Source: Sandaracinaceae bacterium | GTDB taxonomy: Bacteria; Myxococcota_A; Polyangia; Polyangiales; Houyiibacteriaceae | NCBI GenBank assembly: GCA_020633055.1 | Contig: JACKEJ010000017.1 | Coordinates: 123,664 to 187,663, forward strand | Direction: 5' to 3' | Length of the DNA: 64,000 bases | Part shown: one piece after another, positions 9,611 through 19,860 of the stretch | Numbering within the stretch: the stretch's first letter is position 1 | Layout of the letters: the number at the start of each line of letters is the position of its first letter | Notes under the pieces: model-generated | The model's database searches: none | The model's input: the letters and a program-made list of their open reading frames with translations, nothing else | Told to the model about the DNA's origin: nothing | Made by a program: the position numbers and the translations under genes

Positions 9611-9683
9611 ATGCGGAGAACAGCGTCGCGAATAAAGCGAGGGTGAGGAGGGTTTGGAAGAGCGGTGTGCTTGGCTTACGCAT
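9602..9683 (-). other. Out-of-frame lipoprotein signal peptide of the Cys-rich gene
   Basis: From ATG 9683 the minus strand reads MRKPSTPLFQ then a hydrophobic stretch ending in the lipobox ATLFSAC. An SD-like GAGAGG lies 7 nt upstream. This frame runs on only to a stop near 9291, whereas the frame shifted by one base continues for 1,802 codons. Removing one base from the G6 run (9590-9595) or C4 run (9598-9601) fuses the lipobox to TPDPDAGGEEDAGSD, exactly the linker expected after a lipidated cysteine. Confidence 0.7.
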
Positions 9684-9716
9684 AGGTGCGCCTCTCAAAA
9701 AGCGAACGACCCCGCC

Positions 9717-9745
9717 ACTGTACCAGTGTTGCGCTGGTTTGTAAC
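9717..9745 (-). promoter_or_regulatory. Sigma-70-type promoter for the Cys-rich lipoprotein gene
   Basis: On the minus strand GTTACA (9740-9745) is followed after 17 nt by TACAGT (9717-9722), which has an extended TGG in front. The predicted start leaves a leader of about 25-30 nt before ATG 9683. The -10 is embedded in a small dyad (CACTG-TAC-CAGTG), a possible repressor site. Confidence 0.5.
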
Positions 9746-9768
9746 GATCCCCTTTCCAATGCGACGCG

Positions 9769-9789
9769 TTTTGGCACCGGGTGCCAAAA
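9769..9789. promoter_or_regulatory. Perfect 21-bp palindrome, candidate operator
   Basis: TTTTGGCACC and GGTGCCAAAA flank a single central base. It lies about 25 nt upstream of the predicted -35 of the Cys-rich lipoprotein gene and 20 nt after the stop of the NTF2-like gene. Neither flank has the T-run direction of a strong terminator for the minus strand, and the AT-rich ends stand out in this DNA, so a regulator-binding site is at least as likely. Confidence 0.45.
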
Positions 9790-9809
9790 TTGGCGCTGGC
9801 GGCACCTGA

Positions 9810-10568
9810 TCAGCGTTCGTGTCGGTTGCCCCGGCCCCAGAAGGCCCGCATGGAGCTGAAAAGTCCGTCGTCATCGAACCGCATCACGTCGATGACCTCC
9901 AGCGCCAGCGATCGTCCCCCGAGATCGAGCTCGACGCGGAACGGCACGGCCGCCACCCCCGGCGACACGACTGGGGGGCCGAGCAGCTGCGTCCCGGTGA
10001 TAGCGGCCAGACCGCTCTCGTAGAATTTCTCCACGGCGGCGCGGCCGGCGTGGATCGGGGTGCCGACGGGGTCCTCCACATCGCACGCCGATCCGAAGAG
10101 CTGGAGCACGGCCTGTGCGTCGCCTCTCCCCACGTGCTCCACGTAGCGCTGGAGCGCGTCCGCCTCCGAGCCGCTCTGAGGCGCAGCGGCGCCCACACCG
10201 CCTACCGTGAGCCACGTCCCGACACGGCCTGTCGCGTCCACGTCGATGACGTCGATGCGCGCCGCGCGGGATCCATCACTGGTCTCAGCCGCATCGGCGA
10301 GCCCCTCTTGGCAGACGTACGCGACCTCCGTGCCGCGCGTCACGCGGAGCGGCCCTTCCTGCGTGAGACGAGTCGCCCTCTTGCCCAGCGACGCGAGGAT
10401 GGCTTCACGGCCCTTGGCCTCGCTCCCATCAGGCTGACGCCAGACCGCGTCCGCTCGGAGCGCGTCGGCGACCCTGGCGAGGTCGTGAGAGTCGAGGGCG
10501 GCCACGAAGCGGGCGGCGACGAGCGCGCGATCGACCGCCTGGGCGCTCCCCGAGCCCGGCGAGCTCAC
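9810..10568 (-). CDS. Tandem NTF2/SnoaL-like domain protein
   Basis: The chosen GTG overlaps the stop of the DksA-like gene by 4 nt (GTGA). The longer upstream frame would run inside that gene and has no other support. The 252-residue product contains two repeats of the same fold: residues about 12-120 (RFVAALDSHDLARVADALRADAVW) and 130-250 (RYVEHVGRGDAQAVLQLFG). The second resembles steroid delta-isomerase/SnoaL-like proteins (VEDPVGTPIHAGRAAVEKFYESG). Such domains bind small hydrophobic ligands or act as isomerases or hydrolases. There is no signal peptide. It is translationally coupled to a DksA-like regulator, but a functional link is not evident. The substrate is unknown. Confidence 0.78.
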   Translation of the reverse strand: MSSPGSGSAQAVDRALVAARFVAALDSHDLARVADALRADAVWRQPDGSEAKGREAILASLGKRATRLTQEGPLRVTRGTEVAYVCQEGLADAAETSDGSRAARIDVIDVDATGRVGTWLTVGGVGAAAPQSGSEADALQRYVEHVGRGDAQAVLQLFGSACDVEDPVGTPIHAGRAAVEKFYESGLAAITGTQLLGPPVVSPGVAAVPFRVELDLGGRSLALEVIDVMRFDDDGLFSSMRAFWGRGNRHER

Positions 10569-10927
10569 GTGAAGTCTCGCTCTTGACGCTCCTGGTCTTC
10601 CTTGCAGCGGATACACAGCTCGGTCTCGGGGCGGGCCTCGAGGCGCTTGACCGAGATCGGTTCTTCGCACTCGACGCACATGCCGTACTCGTCCGTGTCC
10701 ATCTTCTTCAGCGCGACGTCGATCTTCTGGAGCAGGACGCGCTCACGGCCGCGCAGACGGAGCGTGAACGACTGCATGTACTCGCTGCTGGCCAGATCCA
10801 TCTCGTCGGGGAGCTCGTTCACGTCGAGCGCCATGTCGTTCTCCATGGTCTCCCGGGCGCGACGGATGACGCTCTCGCGCTTCTCTTCGAGGATCTTGCG
10901 CAGGCGGTTGATTTCGCTCTTCTTCAT
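10565..10927 (-). CDS. dksA: DksA/TraR-family transcription factor
   Basis: The 120-residue product begins with a coiled coil (MKKSEINRLRKILEEKRES). Its tip carries the DxxDxA motif (residues 41-46, DEMDLA), which in DksA reaches into the RNA polymerase secondary channel. A four-cysteine zinc finger follows (Cys84, Cys87, Cys105, Cys108). With all these elements it should potentiate ppGpp effects on transcription, though it is shorter than E. coli DksA (151 aa). The ATG at 10927 is preferred over an extension that would add 27 low-complexity residues. A 7-bp inverted repeat (10946-10952 / 10961-10967) sits in the leader just upstream and might influence initiation. Confidence 0.88.
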   Translation of the reverse strand: MKKSEINRLRKILEEKRESVIRRARETMENDMALDVNELPDEMDLASSEYMQSFTLRLRGRERVLLQKIDVALKKMDTDEYGMCVECEEPISVKRLEARPETELCIRCKEDQERQERDFT

Positions 10928-11021
10928 CGTGATCGGCTCCGAGGAGTGGGGCGGTTGCGGGCCCCACCCTCTATGGGCCGGGCCAGCGGGACCAGCGATG
11001 GTAACCATGGCGAAACGCGAG

Positions 11022-13787
11022 TCAAGCGCGGCGGAAGTCTCGATCGAAGAGGCGAACGCGCCGCAGCAACAAGTCTAGCAAGAAGAGCGCGAGCGCGGCG
11101 AACAGCAGCTTGGGCCACAGCTCTTCGTGCGACCGAATCGTTTCGTCGCCAGCGTCGAAGAGCGCCTCGATCGTGTCGAGAGCACCACCGCCCGTGACGC
11201 CCGTCGCGCGGTCGAGCAGGGCGCGGTTGGGCTCGAAGCTGAGGTACTCGCGCGGGTAGGGGTTGGCCAGCTGCGCGGTGCTCTCCGCCACGGGTCGGCC
11301 CTGCCGCTCGTGCTGCGCGGTGAGCATGAACGAGCCGTAGCGCTCGAGCGGGAAGCGCGCCTCGTAGAGACCGGGCGCGGTCTGCCGCAGGGCGTGGGTT
11401 TCGCGCACGCGCGCTTGAGGGTCGTCCACGCCAGCGCGCGCTGCAGGGGCCCCCATCGGGCCCTCGACGGTGAGCACGGAGTCGAGGTCGTTCATGAAGC
11501 GATCCGCCGTGTCGATGGCATCGACGGTCACGCGCACCTCGCCGTCCAGCACCTCGGCGGTCATGTCGAGGGTCTCGCGGCGGCGTTGGCGCATGTGCTC
11601 ACGGACGAGCTGGGTCCAGAAGCGCGAATACTGAGGCCAACGCAGCCACTCCACGGCCCAGCGGTTCTTCACGTCGCTGGTCCAGGCCATCGACCACCCG
11701 AGGCCCACGCGCCAGCGCGCCAGGATGGGCTCGCCGAGATCGCTCTGCAGGATGACCTGCGCCGGCGTGGGCTTGCGGCGTGTGGCGACGTAGCCGTGCA
11801 GGAAGGGCGCCGTGCGGATGTCGATGCCGCGCAGGAAGTCCGCGTTCTGCACCACCATGGGCTGGAAGTACTCTTCGACGGCGGCCGAGCGCGCCACGGT
11901 CGTGGTCTCGCGCATGAAGATGCGCGGCACGTTGTGGGGGTCGTTGGTGAAGTAGCTGCGGCCCCCGCCGAGCGAGGCCACGCTCTCGAGCAGCACGCGG
12001 TTCACGTCCGAGCCGAGGCCGACGGTGGTGACCGTGATGCCCTCGGCGCGCATCACCTGGGTGAGCTCCGCGATGCCGCTCTCGGGAGCCTGTCCGTCGG
12101 TCAGCAGGATGACGTGCTTCACGCGCGCACGGGTGACGGCCAGATCCTGGTAGGCCATGTCGAGCGCCGGGAAGATCTGGGTCCCGCCGCGCGCCGTCAT
12201 GCGGCTGATGTCGCGCACGATGCGCAGCCGGTTGCGCGCGCTCTGCATGCGCACGATGCGCTCGGGCGTCGAGTCGAAGCCCACGACGGCGATGTAGTCG
12301 TCGGCGCCCAGCATCTCGGCGGTGGCGCGCGCGGCCTCCTTGGCCAGCTCCATCTTCTGGCCGCTCATCGAGCCGCTCCGGTCGATGACCAACGCCAACG
12401 CGAGCGAGGGCTGGTTGCGCCGTCGCTCGGCGTCCATGCGCACAGGCAACATGCGCTCCATGCGCGACCCCTGCCAGCCGCCGAGGCCGAAGCCGCTCTC
12501 GCCGCCAGCCATGATGAAGCCGCCGCCCTGGTCGCGCACGTAGCGCTCGATGGCGTCCATCTGGCTCATGGACACCTCGTCGGCAGACACGTCCGACAGC
12601 ACGAAGAAGTCGAAGCGCTCCAGCTCTTGCGGGCTGGTGGGGATGGAGCGCGGGGAGCGCACGTCCACGTCGAAGTCACCCGCGGCGAGCGCCCGGCTGA
12701 GGTAGTTGGCACGCCCCGCCGCGCCCTCCACGTACAGCACGGTGGGCTTGCCGGGGACCACCGCGGTGGTCTCGAAGCGGTTGTTGGCCGGGAAGCGGTC
12801 GTCGCCCCGTGGTTGGAGCTCGAAGCGGTATGTGACCGGGCCCGCGACGCGCACCACCGACTGGAACTCGATTTCGTTGTCCCCCGGGGTGAGCGTGACA
12901 TCCCGCACGGAGTCGAGCCCGTTGAGCGTCTCGCCCTGGTACAGGCGCACACGTGCCTCGGCTTCGTAGTTCGAGAACACCCGCGCGCGCACCGGGAACG
13001 GGTCGCCCACGCGTAGCTGGTCCGGCACGCTCACCTCGCGTACGGCGACCTCGTGGGGGGCGCCCTGGGTGTACACGTGGTGGTAGAGGCGCACGTCGAA
13101 GTCGTGCGCGCGGCTGGCCTCGGCCAGCAGGTCGCCCTCGGTCTGCCCGCCATCCGTCAGCAGGACGGCGCGGCGCAGGTGCCCAGGCGGGAAGAGGCCG
13201 TAGGCCAGCTGCAGCGCGGCGGCGAGGTTCGAGCCCGCCCCCGCGTCTTGGTGCGTCGCGTCGGTGTGGCGCTCGAGGGTCTCGGGCAGCTCCGTCGCCT
13301 CACGCGCCAACGGCACGACCCGCGCGTGCTGCGCGAACGTGATCAGCTGGACGTCGTTCTCGCCACGCGCGGACAAGGCGGCCTGCGCCTTTTCGCGCGC
13401 TTCGGCGATGGCCTCGTCTGTGACGGAGTCCGACACGTCCACCAGGAACACCGTGCTGATGCGCGCGCTGTCGGTGGTGCGCGAGAGGCGCGCCAGGGCC
13501 AGCACCAAGGTGGCCATCAGCGCCGCGCGCAAGAGCACACCCAGCCACTTCTGCAGCGGCGGCAGGTCCGCGAGGGAGCGCGTGGCCACCCACCCCAGCA
13601 GGGGGATCAGGCTGAGGGCCACCAGCGCGCGCGACGCAAGAAACTCGTAGCGCTCGCCGCGCATCTCCCACGTCAGGTCGTGGTGCCACACCTGCTGGGC
13701 GATGTACGCGGCGGCCAGGCCGACGAGCACGAGCGCGAAAGCCAGCACGCCCCAGTTCATGGAACTGCTGCTGCGAGGCCGGCTCAT
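11022..13787 (-). CDS. Membrane protein with two VWA domains and a GATase1-like region
   Basis: The ATG at 13787 overlaps the upstream stop (ATGA). Three N-terminal membrane spans lie at about residues 10-30, 45-65 and 75-95. A first von Willebrand A domain follows at about 110-290 with MIDAS DVSDS. Next comes a region resembling class I glutamine amidotransferase-like proteins (DFFVLSDV... GGGFIMAGGESGFGLGG). A second VWA has a full MIDAS (LVIDRSGSMSG). A single span ends the protein. At 921 residues it matches the last protein of the MoxR/DUF58/VWA operons, thought to assemble or sense envelope complexes with the MoxR chaperone ATPase. The exact client is unknown. The downstream gap of 94 nt to the DksA-like gene suggests this is the operon end. 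Confidence 0.86.
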   Translation of the reverse strand: MSRPRSSSSMNWGVLAFALVLVGLAAAYIAQQVWHHDLTWEMRGERYEFLASRALVALSLIPLLGWVATRSLADLPPLQKWLGVLLRAALMATLVLALARLSRTTDSARISTVFLVDVSDSVTDEAIAEAREKAQAALSARGENDVQLITFAQHARVVPLAREATELPETLERHTDATHQDAGAGSNLAAALQLAYGLFPPGHLRRAVLLTDGGQTEGDLLAEASRAHDFDVRLYHHVYTQGAPHEVAVREVSVPDQLRVGDPFPVRARVFSNYEAEARVRLYQGETLNGLDSVRDVTLTPGDNEIEFQSVVRVAGPVTYRFELQPRGDDRFPANNRFETTAVVPGKPTVLYVEGAAGRANYLSRALAAGDFDVDVRSPRSIPTSPQELERFDFFVLSDVSADEVSMSQMDAIERYVRDQGGGFIMAGGESGFGLGGWQGSRMERMLPVRMDAERRRNQPSLALALVIDRSGSMSGQKMELAKEAARATAEMLGADDYIAVVGFDSTPERIVRMQSARNRLRIVRDISRMTARGGTQIFPALDMAYQDLAVTRARVKHVILLTDGQAPESGIAELTQVMRAEGITVTTVGLGSDVNRVLLESVASLGGGRSYFTNDPHNVPRIFMRETTTVARSAAVEEYFQPMVVQNADFLRGIDIRTAPFLHGYVATRRKPTPAQVILQSDLGEPILARWRVGLGWSMAWTSDVKNRWAVEWLRWPQYSRFWTQLVREHMRQRRRETLDMTAEVLDGEVRVTVDAIDTADRFMNDLDSVLTVEGPMGAPAARAGVDDPQARVRETHALRQTAPGLYEARFPLERYGSFMLTAQHERQGRPVAESTAQLANPYPREYLSFEPNRALLDRATGVTGGGALDTIEALFDAGDETIRSHEELWPKLLFAALALFLLDLLLRRVRLFDRDFRRA

Positions 13788-15691
13788 ACCGTGTACCTCC
13801 GGTGGTACGAGAACCACTCGAGGCCCAGCACGACGAGCACCGCGGCCAGCAGGTAGAGCCACAGCTCACGCCGCACGCCCGCGGCGCCCGCGCTGACCTC
13901 ACCGGCGGTGGTGGGCCCGACGGACAGCGCCTCGGCGGGGGCAATCTCGCTCTCGTCGCCGGGCCCCACGTTCACGGCGAACGCGTCCTCCGTCACGGCG
14001 CCCTCCGCCCCCGCGGTGCGGATGGTGTAGATGCCCGCGCGCGACCCGGCGAACAGGGCGCGTCCCTCCACGATGGGCACCACGAACTCCCGTTCGTCCG
14101 GCGCGACGATGGTGGCCTGCGTGGCCCCCGCTGGGACGGGGATGTGCCACGTGTCGCCCGTGTAGTAGCTGGAGACGTAGCGGGCGTCCTCTTGCACGAA
14201 CCAGTCGATGGTGTTGAGCAGGAACAGCGGCCACGCGACGCGCAGCACCAGGTCGCTCTGGCGAGGGTCGAAGTTGAGCGCCACGAAGCGCTGGCCAGCG
14301 CGGCGCCCCTCGACCATCAGGGGCAGCGAGTCCGTGCCAGCCACCACGCGGTCACCGCGCTCGGTGCGCACGCGCAGGGCTGACGCGATGTTCACGTCGG
14401 TCAGCGCCGTCCAGCGCACGAGGGGGTGACGCCGCTCCACGCGCTCGATGGTCGGCGCGGCCACCTCCTCCACGATCTCGAACGGCCCCGTCACGCCCTC
14501 GTCGGGCTTGGGGTAGAGGTAGAGCGCGGCCGTCTCGGGCGGGGAGGGCGGCACCCACGCGTCGAACAGGACGACGTCGAAGCGGCCCTCCGGTGGATAC
14601 ATGTCCGGGGTGACCTCGACCACGTCGAGGTACTCGTCCAGCACGAGCGCGGCCTGCAGGTAGAGGTTGCCTCGCGAGACGAGCAACACGCGCGCGCGGC
14701 GCCGCTCGGGCAGGCGGGCGTAGGCGTGGTCGTCCGCGGCCAGGTGGTCGAGCCCCTCGCGCGTGACCAGGCGGGCCTCCAATGTGCGGTCGACGCCCGA
14801 CACGTTGCGGAAGGTGCGCCGCAAGCGCTCGGTGGGACCCAGCGAGAGCGTCTGCACGTCGACGGGCTCTCCGTCGCCGATGAGCTGCAGCTCCACCTGA
14901 CGGGCCTCGTCGGTGGGGTTCCACAGCTCCACCAGCACCTCGCTCTGGCTCTTGTCGAGCGGATAGCGGCGCACCGCGAAGGCCGAGAGCCCCACGTTGT
15001 CGTCCGTGCGACCCACGCGCACCCAGCTCAGCCGGATGTCCGCCTCGCGCAGCTCTTCGGCCATGGTGGCGGAGGCCGACAACCCGCCGTCCGTGATGAC
15101 CACCACCTCGGCCCGGGGTTGGCCGCGCAGCACGTCCAGCGCCAGGTGCAGCCCGGGGCGCAGCTGGGCGCCCAAGTGCGTGGTGCTCAGGGAGTCGATG
15201 GCGTCGCGCAGCACGCGCGCGTCGGTGGTGAGCGGCGAGAGGGGCGTCGCGGTCTGGTCCAGCTGCGCGATCTGCAAACGGTCGGCGGGCCCGAGCCCGT
15301 CGATCAAGCGTCGCAGCTCGGCCTCGGCGGCCTCGAAGCGCGAGGGCTCGACATCGGTGGCGGACATGGACGCGCTCGCGTCCACCAACACCAAGAGCGA
15401 GCGCCCCTGGGCCGTGGCACCGGCGTAGCGGGGGTCGCCCAGCGCGAACGCCAACAGCGCGATGATGCACAGGGCCAGCAGCAGCGAGAGCCAGCGCTTG
15501 AGCTGCGAGAACAGGCGCGTGGTCTGCTTCTCGGCGAGGATGTCCTCCCACAGCCGGACGAACGGCACCTCGACGCGCCGGCGCCGCAGCTTGAGCAGGT
15601 AGAGGATGACCGCGCCCAGGCCGAAGCCCCCCAGCACCATGAGCACCTGGGAGAGGGTGAGCCCCGTGAGTGTGAGCCCCGTGCCGCCCAT
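13784..15691 (-). CDS. BatA-like VWA membrane protein
   Basis: The 635-residue protein starts with a BatA-type N-terminus: a membrane span then LRRRRVEVPFVRLWEDIL, and a second span at about residues 60-80. The VWA domain follows (about residues 95-270) with a MIDAS at DASASMS, so metal-dependent ligand binding is likely. A long beta-rich region and one C-terminal span (LWLYLLAAVLVVLGLEWF) complete it. It shares one base with the stop of the DUF58 gene (TGATG) and overlaps the next gene by 4 nt, so this is a tightly coupled operon. Family knowledge links these proteins to MoxR ATPases; no substrate can be read from sequence. Confidence 0.86.
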   Translation of the reverse strand: MGGTGLTLTGLTLSQVLMVLGGFGLGAVILYLLKLRRRRVEVPFVRLWEDILAEKQTTRLFSQLKRWLSLLLALCIIALLAFALGDPRYAGATAQGRSLLVLVDASASMSATDVEPSRFEAAEAELRRLIDGLGPADRLQIAQLDQTATPLSPLTTDARVLRDAIDSLSTTHLGAQLRPGLHLALDVLRGQPRAEVVVITDGGLSASATMAEELREADIRLSWVRVGRTDDNVGLSAFAVRRYPLDKSQSEVLVELWNPTDEARQVELQLIGDGEPVDVQTLSLGPTERLRRTFRNVSGVDRTLEARLVTREGLDHLAADDHAYARLPERRRARVLLVSRGNLYLQAALVLDEYLDVVEVTPDMYPPEGRFDVVLFDAWVPPSPPETAALYLYPKPDEGVTGPFEIVEEVAAPTIERVERRHPLVRWTALTDVNIASALRVRTERGDRVVAGTDSLPLMVEGRRAGQRFVALNFDPRQSDLVLRVAWPLFLLNTIDWFVQEDARYVSSYYTGDTWHIPVPAGATQATIVAPDEREFVVPIVEGRALFAGSRAGIYTIRTAGAEGAVTEDAFAVNVGPGDESEIAPAEALSVGPTTAGEVSAGAAGVRRELWLYLLAAVLVVLGLEWFSYHRRYTV

Positions 15692-16671
15692 CAGCCCAGC
15701 AAGCCTCCGCGGCGGAGCACGCCCAGCACCGCCTCGTCGAAGGGGGTGCTGGTCTCGATGGCCTGGTAGGCCACGTGCTTCTGGGTGCAGAAGTCCTCGA
15801 TGCGTTTGCGGTAGGCCGCGTGCGCCTCGGCGTACTTCTCGAGCAGGCGCGGCGTGATGGTCACCTCGCGGTGCTCGCCCGTCTCGCGGTCCACCAGGCG
15901 CACGTCGCCGTTGAGCTCGGGGCGCACCTCGGCCGGGTCGAAGACCTGCAGCACGAAGGGCTCGAACTTGGCGAAGCGCAGCTGGTTGATGCCCGCCTCG
16001 AAGCCCGCCGGGTCGTACAGGTCGCTGATCAGGATGGCGACCCCGCGGCGCTTGTTCTGTGCCGCGAAGGTGCGCAGCGCGTCGCCCATGTGGGTCTCGC
16101 CCTTCGCCTGCACGTCGCGCAGGAAGTCGAAGACCTTGAAGATGCGGTTCTTGCCGCGCGTGGGCGCGAGTCGGGCGCTCATGCCCGCGTCGAACGTGAG
16201 CACGGACACGCGGTCCAGGTTGGCCAGCGCCACGTAGGCGAAGGCCGCTGCGAGCTGCTTGGCGTAGGTGAGCTTCGGTGGGTCGCCCATGCCCATGGAG
16301 CGTGAGGCGTCCACCAGCACGTACACCGAGAGGTCTTCCTCTTCCTCGAACAGGCGCAGCAGCAGGCGCCCGGTGCGCTGGTAGACGTTCCAGTCCAGGT
16401 AGCGGAAGTCGTCACCCGGCACGTACTCGCGGTGGTCCGCGAACTCGATGCCCGCGCCAGTCTTCTTGGAGCGGCGCTCGGCGCGCATGCGCCCGTTGTA
16501 GATGCGGCGTGACACGATCGCGAGGTACTCCAAGCGGCGCTGGAACTCCTCGTCGAAGAGCTCCGCGTCGCCGCTCGGGGCCTTGCGCGCGCGGGCCTTC
16601 GCGCCCGTCTTGGACGCGGACACCGCGCTCGCGCCGCCGCCGGACACTCGCTGTCGGAACCAGCTCAGCAC
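15691..16671 (-). CDS. DUF58 domain protein
   Basis: The 326-residue product shows the DUF58 signature RSKKTGAGIEFADHREYVPGD then FRYLDWNVYQRTGRLLLRLF, followed by a VWA-like half with MIDAS-type DASRSMGMG. The GTG at 16671 lies 7 nt after the MoxR stop; upstream extensions would overlap that gene. DUF58 proteins are encoded beside MoxR ATPases and are presumed adaptors linking the ATPase to VWA membrane partners. No signal peptide is present, so it is cytosolic. Confidence 0.88.
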   Translation of the reverse strand: MLSWFRQRVSGGGASAVSASKTGAKARARKAPSGDAELFDEEFQRRLEYLAIVSRRIYNGRMRAERRSKKTGAGIEFADHREYVPGDDFRYLDWNVYQRTGRLLLRLFEEEEDLSVYVLVDASRSMGMGDPPKLTYAKQLAAAFAYVALANLDRVSVLTFDAGMSARLAPTRGKNRIFKVFDFLRDVQAKGETHMGDALRTFAAQNKRRGVAILISDLYDPAGFEAGINQLRFAKFEPFVLQVFDPAEVRPELNGDVRLVDRETGEHREVTITPRLLEKYAEAHAAYRKRIEDFCTQKHVAYQAIETSTPFDEAVLGVLRRGGLLG

Positions 16672-16678
16672 GCTGGGG

Positions 16679-17673
<995 letters not shown>

Positions 17674-17677
<4 letters not shown>

Positions 17678-19860
17678 GGGGTCGTCTCCTGCGCGCCTGC
17701 TGCGCCAGCGCTGGGGGCGTCCGCCGCGTCGCGCGGCCGGATCAGTTGGAAGTAGCGTCGCACGTAGAAGCGGTAGCCGGGCGGGACTTCGTCGCGCTCG
17801 AGCACCTCTTCGGCGTGGTTGGAGTAGTCGGTGTGAACGGAGCGGTAGCCGCGCCCCACGAAGCCGCGCTCGGCCGCGCCCAGGATGACCTCGCTGCGCG
17901 AGGGGCCGTCGCCGTGCTGCCCCTCGACGCGCGAGTCGCGCGTGTTCCCGTTGAGCCGCGTGGGGTCGTCGCTGAGCATCTCGCCGCCGCTCTCGGACCC
18001 CGCGCCAGGGCCCATGCCACCGCCTTGGCCCTGGCCCTCGCTCTCCCCTTGGCCCTGGCCCTCGCCCATCCCGGGGAGCTCGAGCGTGGCGTTGCCGCCG
18101 CCCTGGCCGGACGGGTCGAGCGTGAGCTCCATGTCGCCCTGACCCTGGCCCTGGCCTTGACCTTGGCCCGAGCCGCCCGGCTGACCGCCCTGACCTTGGC
18201 CCTGGCCCTGACCTTGGCCCTGACCTTGGCCCTGACCTTGGCCCTGGCCCTGACCCTGCTGGCCCTGGCCCTGACCAGGCCCTTGACCCCCTTGGCCCTG
18301 GCCCTGGCCCTGCTGGCCTTGGCCCTGACCCTGGCCCTGGCCCTGCTGACCCTGACCCTGCTGCCCATCGCCGGGCATGCGGATGCGCACCTGCTGCCCG
18401 CCTTCGCCAGCCGCGCCCAGCCGGAAGCGCTGCATCATCCCCTCGCGCCCCTGGCCCTGACCTTGTTGGCCCTGCTGACCTTGCTGGCCCTGCTGGCCCT
18501 GGTCGCCGTTCTGCTGCTGTTGCTCACGCGCCCGGCGGATCATCTCGCGCAGCTGCTCCATCTGGCGCTGCAGCTCGCGGCGCTGCTCTTCGCTCATCTG
18601 CTCGCGCGCCATGCGGTTGAGGTCCTCGGCCATCTGCTGCATGCGCTGCGCCGCCTCGTCGCGGGCGTTGCGGTTGAGGTCCTGCGCGGCCTGGTCCATC
18701 TCGCGCCGCAGCCGGTCCAGCTGACGGCGACGCTCCTCCATGGCCGCCTGGTCGCGCTGCAAGGTCTCCAGCTCGCGCTGGCGCCGACGGAGCAGGCTCT
18801 CCTCTTGTTCGTCCAGCCCCTGCTCGCGCTGGCGCTGCAGCAGGCTCTCCATCTCTTCACGCTGCTCGTCGAGGCGGCGCTCCAGCTCCTCGCGGTCGCG
18901 CTGGCTGTTGTCGCGGGCCGCACGCTCCATGGCCTGGCGCAGGCGCTCCAGCTCGCTGCGGGAGATGCTCTCGGTGCTCACGCGTTCGGCCAGCTGCTGC
19001 ATGGCGTCTGCCGCGGCCTCCGCGTTGGCTTCGCGCATGGCCTCCGAGGCAGCCTCCGTAAGCCCCTGGCGTGGCAGCTCGTTGCCGAGCTCCCGCAGCG
19101 CGTCGTCCAGCGCTTCGGCCTCCATGGGCCGCGCCTCCGCCAACCTGGTCTCCAGCTCGCGCAGCTCGCGTAGGGCCTCGGTGCGGTCCAGGTCACGGTC
19201 GGCGAGGCGCTCCAACACGTCGTTGAAGTCGCGCGCCGCGTCGCGCAGCGCTTCGTCGGTGTCGGGGTCGTCCAACATGGGACGCAGCGCGCTCTCGAAG
19301 GCGTCCAAGTCGTCCGGGTGGACCAGCATCGCGTTCTGTTGCGTGATGGGCGGAGCGGGCGCGCGTCCGAGCACCTCGAGCTGCGCGACGACCAGCACGA
19401 CCATGGCGAGAGCCAGGCCCACGGGCCAGTCCTGCGGGACGCGCAGCGGCATGGCGCGGGCGGGCTCCAGAGTTTGTCCACGCTGGGAGGCGTCCGCGAT
19501 GGCGGCGTCCATGAACGCGCTGCGCTCCGCGTCGGGGAGGGCCGAGAACTCGAGGGCGCTCGCGACCCGGCTGTCGAGCGCGTGGGCGCGATCCAAGAGC
19601 TGCGCCGCATGCAGGGGGGGGACCGGCCGGAGGGCGCCCAAGAGCGCACCCAGCACGGGGAGCACCGCGCACCCCAGCAGCCAAGGCAGCGCGTCTGCGT
19701 GCGTCATCGCGTGCGTCTTCACACCCGCGATGACCAGCGCCGCTCCCGCGAGCCCCACCACCACGAAGAGCGTCATGGTTTCCATGGCACGCCGGGTGCG
19801 GACACGGCGTCGCACGGCCGCCACCGCCCGGGCCAGTTCGGCCGGGAGTGTGGCGCTCAT
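17674..19860 (-). CDS. Gln/Gly-rich coiled-coil membrane protein heading the MoxR operon
   Basis: ATG 19860 is chosen because GAGGGA lies 6 nt upstream; an in-frame ATG 24 nt earlier has no SD. The 728-residue protein has two N-terminal spans (about residues 27-50 and 60-80) and a third near 150-170. A charged coiled-coil region of about 250 residues rich in Arg, Glu and Gln follows (ERLRQAMERAARDNSQRDREE). After it comes a 120-residue tract made almost only of Gly and Gln, then a conserved-looking tail (SEVILGAAERGFVGRGYRSVHTDYSNHAEEVL). Proteins of this layout (DUF4175-like) occur at the head of MoxR/VWA operons in Myxococcota. Function is unknown; an envelope scaffold is a guess. Confidence 0.82.
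18136..18366 (-). repeat. GGNCAG-type hexanucleotide repeats coding (GQ)n
   Basis: The tract is built of imperfect 6-nt units that encode alternating Gly-Gln, with a second shorter cluster (GQQ units) at about 18450-18510. Such repeats are prone to slippage in steps that keep the frame, so tract length may vary between strains. It is also a plausible assembly weak spot. Confidence 0.85.

Noticed and set aside
6605..9646. 1,013-codon open frame on the plus strand opposite the Cys-rich gene
   Set aside because: It is an Arg/Val/Ala-rich mirror of the Cys-rich codons, with no recognisable motif; the minus strand shows real domains and repeats.
10569..10679. Longer N-terminus for the NTF2-like protein
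   Set aside because: It would overlap the DksA-like zinc finger coding region; the GTGA-coupled start is simpler.
17746..19173. Leu/Ala-rich frame on the plus strand resembling a membrane protein
   Set aside because: The Leu-Ala runs are the complement of the (GQ)n repeat codons; no start or family match.
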